This document shows, piece after piece, positions 7,472 through 9,610 of a stretch of DNA of 9,610 nucleotides (position 1 is its first letter; each line of letters starts with the position of its first letter). The notes beneath the pieces were generated by a model. That model worked only from the letters and a program-made list of their open reading frames with translations. It searched no databases and was not told the origin of the DNA. The translations under genes were made by a program, and so were the position numbers. The DNA is from Deltaproteobacteria bacterium (lineage in GTDB: Bacteria; Desulfobacterota; Dissulfuribacteria; Dissulfuribacterales; UBA3076), in NCBI GenBank assembly GCA_013138705.1, contig WTCF01000174.1, positions 1-9,610 on the forward strand, given 5' to 3'.

Positions 7472-8855
7472 GCGCTGACTCCTTTGTCTTAAGCATGTCC
7501 AGAATTTTTGGTCCTATACGCCCTATGGCACCGGCCCCAAGAGTCATGACCACGTCACCCTCCTGCAGGCTTGGTACAATCGCCCGCGGAAGATCCTCGC
7601 AGGCCTCTACATAGTGCACTGGGCCACCCCATTTATCCCTGATGTTTCTTGCCAGACGTTTTCCGCTTACTCCTACTATGGGAGTTTCACTGGCTGGATA
7701 GATTTCCGTCAGCCATAGTTCATCAGCTTCCCCGAAGGCCGTAGTGAAATCGTCCATTAATGTCTGGGTTCTGCTGTACCGGTGGGGTTCAAAAAGAACC
7801 ACGAGCCGGCGTTCAGGCCAACATGCCCTGGCAGCCGAGAGGGTAGCCTGTATCTCAGTAGGGTGGTGTGCGTAGTCATCTACTACTGTCACCCCCTCTG
7901 TTTCACCCAATATCTCAAATCGTCTGCTTACACCTTGATATGACATAAGACCGGTCCGGATTTTGTGAAAAGGTATCTCAAGTTCAAGCCCCAGGGCCGT
8001 TGCAGCTAAGGAATTTCTTACATGGTGCAACCCGGAGACCTTGAGTTGTATCTCGCCGAGTTCGGAGTTTTGCCACCAGGCCTTGAAAGATACTCCCAGA
8101 CCTTCGAAGGTAATATCTCTGGCCTGCAGATCAGACTCAGGTCCTGTTCCATATGTCATTACCCGTTTTTTTACTGCCGGGAGCATTTCTCTGAGGCGGG
8201 GGTCATCTCCGCATAGTATGGCAAGACCATAGAAAGGGATTTTGTTTATGAAGTCCAGAAAACACCGAATTATGGCATTCAGGTCTGAATAATAGTCCAG
8301 GTGTTCCCTGTCTATATTGGTTACTACAGCTATGCTTGGCGTAAGGCGCAGAAAGCTTCCGTCACTCTCATCGGCTTCTGCTACCAGGAACTCGCCCTGT
8401 CCCCAGCAGGCATTGCTTCCCAGGCCATTCACCTTCCCGCCTATGATGACCGTTGGATCAAGGCCACCGGTGCGAAGCACAGAAGAAATCATAGAAGTCG
8501 TGCTGGTCTTTCCATGGGCCCCAGCCACTGCTATGCCGAACTTCTTAAGCCGCATCAATTCCGCAAGCATTTCAGCCCTTGGTATGACCGGAATTCGGGC
8601 AGAATAAGCCTCCTGAACCTCAGGATTGTTTTCTCTAACAGCAGAGGAAATCACCACCACGTCGGCACCCTGAATATTTTCAGGAACGTGACCCCTGTAA
8701 ATTGTGCCCCCCAATTTTTTGAGGGACCTGATGATTTCAGTCTCACGCAAATCAGAACCCGTGACTCTATATCCAAGATTAAGAAGGACCTTTGCAAGGC
8801 CGCTCATGCCTATTCCGCCGATTCCTATAAAATGCATATGTTGTTTTTTATACAT
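7461..8855 (-). CDS. murC: UDP-N-acetylmuramate--L-alanine ligase MurC
   Basis: MurC is the ATP-dependent cytoplasmic ligase that adds L-alanine to UDP-MurNAc, the first amino acid of the peptidoglycan stem. The 464 residues are normal for the family. A UDP-binding Rossmann domain carries GIGGIGMSG (11-19). The central ATPase domain has the P-loop GAHGKTSTT (112-120), the metal/ATP region EADESDGSF (160-168) and NIDREHLDYY (180-189). HHVRN (277-281) precedes the C-terminal domain with DDYAHHPTEI (326-335) and FEPHRYSRT (355-363). The ATG at 8855 overlaps the murG end by 8 bases and lacks a strong ribosome site, so coupling to murG is likely. The internal Met7, just before HFIGIGG, is an alternative start, also without a site. 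Confidence 0.98.
   Translation of the reverse strand: MYKKQHMHFIGIGGIGMSGLAKVLLNLGYRVTGSDLRETEIIRSLKKLGGTIYRGHVPENIQGADVVVISSAVRENNPEVQEAYSARIPVIPRAEMLAELMRLKKFGIAVAGAHGKTSTTSMISSVLRTGGLDPTVIIGGKVNGLGSNACWGQGEFLVAEADESDGSFLRLTPSIAVVTNIDREHLDYYSDLNAIIRCFLDFINKIPFYGLAILCGDDPRLREMLPAVKKRVMTYGTGPESDLQARDITFEGLGVSFKAWWQNSELGEIQLKVSGLHHVRNSLAATALGLELEIPFHKIRTGLMSYQGVSRRFEILGETEGVTVVDDYAHHPTEIQATLSAARACWPERRLVVLFEPHRYSRTQTLMDDFTTAFGEADELWLTEIYPASETPIVGVSGKRLARNIRDKWGGPVHYVEACEDLPRAIVPSLQEGDVVMTLGAGAIGRIGPKILDMLKTKESALAL
7479..7484 (-). promoter_or_regulatory. Shine-Dalgarno for murB within the end of murC
   Basis: AAGGAG on the minus strand lies seven bases before the TTG at 7471 and sits inside the last codons of murC. 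It decides in favour of this TTG start. A GTG 13 codons further in is the main alternative and has only a weak, distant site. Confidence 0.75.
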
Positions 8856-9610
8856 GGTTACGTACTGTAGAACCTTTCAATGAATTAGCTTCTGTTTCAG
8901 AATATGAAAAGGTATGTCCGGCCATCTCTATCAATGTAGAGGCTATCTCTGTAGCTGCCGTGGGTTTTCCAAGGTTTCGAGCATTTTCTCCCATATTGAT
9001 GAGCTTTTGAGGGTCCTCCAGCAAAGACTGTATCTCTCCCGCCAGTTTTATAGCACCGATTTCTCCTTCTAGGAAGTATTTGGCAGCCCCGGCTTCAGTC
9101 AGTTCTCTGGCGTTGGCATCCTGATGGCTGTCCGTTGCCCAGGGATAGGGAATGAGGATCGAGGGCTTTCCCAGTGTTGTGAGCTCAGCCAGAGTACCTG
9201 CTCCGGCCCGGCAGATAACCAGGTCTGCCCAGGAATAGGATTCACCAATGTTAGAGATAAATGGGGTCACTTTGGCCGGAATGTTTGCATCCTTGTAAAA
9301 TTTCTCAACATGTGACACATCCAGCTTGCCGGTTTGGTGAATAATTTCCAAATGAAAACCGGATTGCCACAAAACCTGTATGGCCGAACCGGCAAGCCGG
9401 TTCAGGCATCTGGCACCCTGACTGCCTCCCAGGACCAGAAGCCTGAAATTTGGTGATTTGGTGATTGAGTGATTGAGTGATTGAATAATATTTTTCCGTA
9501 TGGGATTTCCAGTAAAAATTACCCTGTTTTTTGGAAAGTATTTAACAGTTTCTTTAAAGCTCACAAACACTGTCTTTGCGAACCTGGAGGCCAAACGATT
9601 TGTGAGCCCG
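8848..9610 (-). CDS. murG: UDP-GlcNAc:lipid I GlcNAc transferase MurG (partial, N-terminus off the window)
   Basis: MurG transfers GlcNAc from UDP-GlcNAc to lipid I, making lipid II at the inner face of the cytoplasmic membrane. The frame is open to the right edge; the first visible residues, GLTNRLASRFAKTVFVSF, are typical of the middle of the protein, so roughly the first 100-130 residues are missing. An internal TTG at 9594 is not the true start. Counted from the edge, the C-domain starts with LVLGGSQGA (58-66), then HQTG (91-94), and the nucleotide-sugar site RAGAGTLAE (134-142) followed by ATDSHQDANA. A linker of about residues 40-54 (NIIQSLNHSITKSPN) is encoded by octamer repeats and lies between VIFTGNPIRK and the C-domain. 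The tail beyond about residue 230 (YSETEANSLKGSTVRNHV) looks like a short variable extension. Confidence 0.96.
   Translation of the reverse strand, partial: GLTNRLASRFAKTVFVSFKETVKYFPKNRVIFTGNPIRKNIIQSLNHSITKSPNFRLLVLGGSQGARCLNRLAGSAIQVLWQSGFHLEIIHQTGKLDVSHVEKFYKDANIPAKVTPFISNIGESYSWADLVICRAGAGTLAELTTLGKPSILIPYPWATDSHQDANARELTEAGAAKYFLEGEIGAIKLAGEIQSLLEDPQKLINMGENARNLGKPTAATEIASTLIEMAGHTFSYSETEANSLKGSTVRNHV
9453..9484 (-). repeat. Octanucleotide tandem array inside murG
   Basis: On the plus strand GTGATTTG (9453-9460) is followed by three tandem copies of GTGATTGA (9461-9468, 9469-9476, 9477-9484). A further degenerate copy, AATTTG (9448-9453), may precede it. The coding strand reads TCAATCAC-type units, translated as QSLNHSITKSPN. 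The unit shares the core AATCAC, the period and the orientation relative to coding with the array in ftsQ, but differs at two positions of the octamer. Confidence 0.88.

Noticed and set aside
8301..8870. 189-residue plus-strand open frame opposite murC
   Set aside because: It is fully antisense to well-conserved MurC codons, its composition is unlike a protein domain I know, and no ribosome site stands before it. It is a shadow frame.
9592..9594. TTG as the start of a complete 248-residue MurG
   Set aside because: The frame continues upstream to the window edge with family-typical residues (GLTNR), and the N-terminal acceptor domain is missing, so the gene is simply cut by the window.

Overview
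The window holds nine cell-envelope and cell-division genes in two convergent groups, with almost no non-coding DNA after base 151. No plasmid, phage, IS, CRISPR or RNA gene was seen. I infer a Gram-negative bacterium, most likely from the Desulfobacterota (former Deltaproteobacteria) or a nearby lineage. The reasons are the cdaA-cdaR-glmM operon, which is absent from enterobacteria, the style of the FtsZ tail ending in [10 protein letters not shown], the roughly balanced base composition, and dispersed short repeats of a kind I associate with such genomes. Genus and species cannot be given from this sequence.

Bases 1-151 are non-coding in my reading. They carry an imperfect hairpin element flanked by two copies of GCATCTGC, a second small perfect hairpin, and an AT-rich leader into cdaA. 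On the plus strand from 152 to 3274 lie cdaA (c-di-AMP synthase), cdaR (its YbbR-domain membrane partner) and glmM (phosphoglucosamine mutase). They are separated by 3 and 0 bases and are surely one operon. GlmM makes glucosamine-1-phosphate, the precursor of UDP-GlcNAc, and in studied bacteria it binds and restrains CdaA.

On the minus strand, reading from the right edge to 3271, lies the distal half of a division and cell wall (dcw) cluster: murG (its N-terminus is off the window), murC, murB, ftsQ, ftsA and ftsZ. murG/murC, murC/murB and murB/ftsQ overlap, ftsQ and ftsA are 8 bases apart, and ftsA and ftsZ are 36 bases apart. No ddl gene lies between murC/murB and ftsQ, where many proteobacteria have one. 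MurG and MurC consume UDP-GlcNAc-derived precursors, so the two convergent operons sit at the source and the use of the same pathway.

No new multi-gene system is visible. The most unusual feature is a pair of octanucleotide tandem arrays (AATCACCC-type on the coding strand), one inside ftsQ and one inside murG. Each is read in frame at a likely inter-element linker of a core gene, and each lies in the only orientation that has no stop codon. The second notable feature is the 4-base tail-to-tail overlap of glmM and ftsZ, which leaves no space for a terminator between two probably essential operons.
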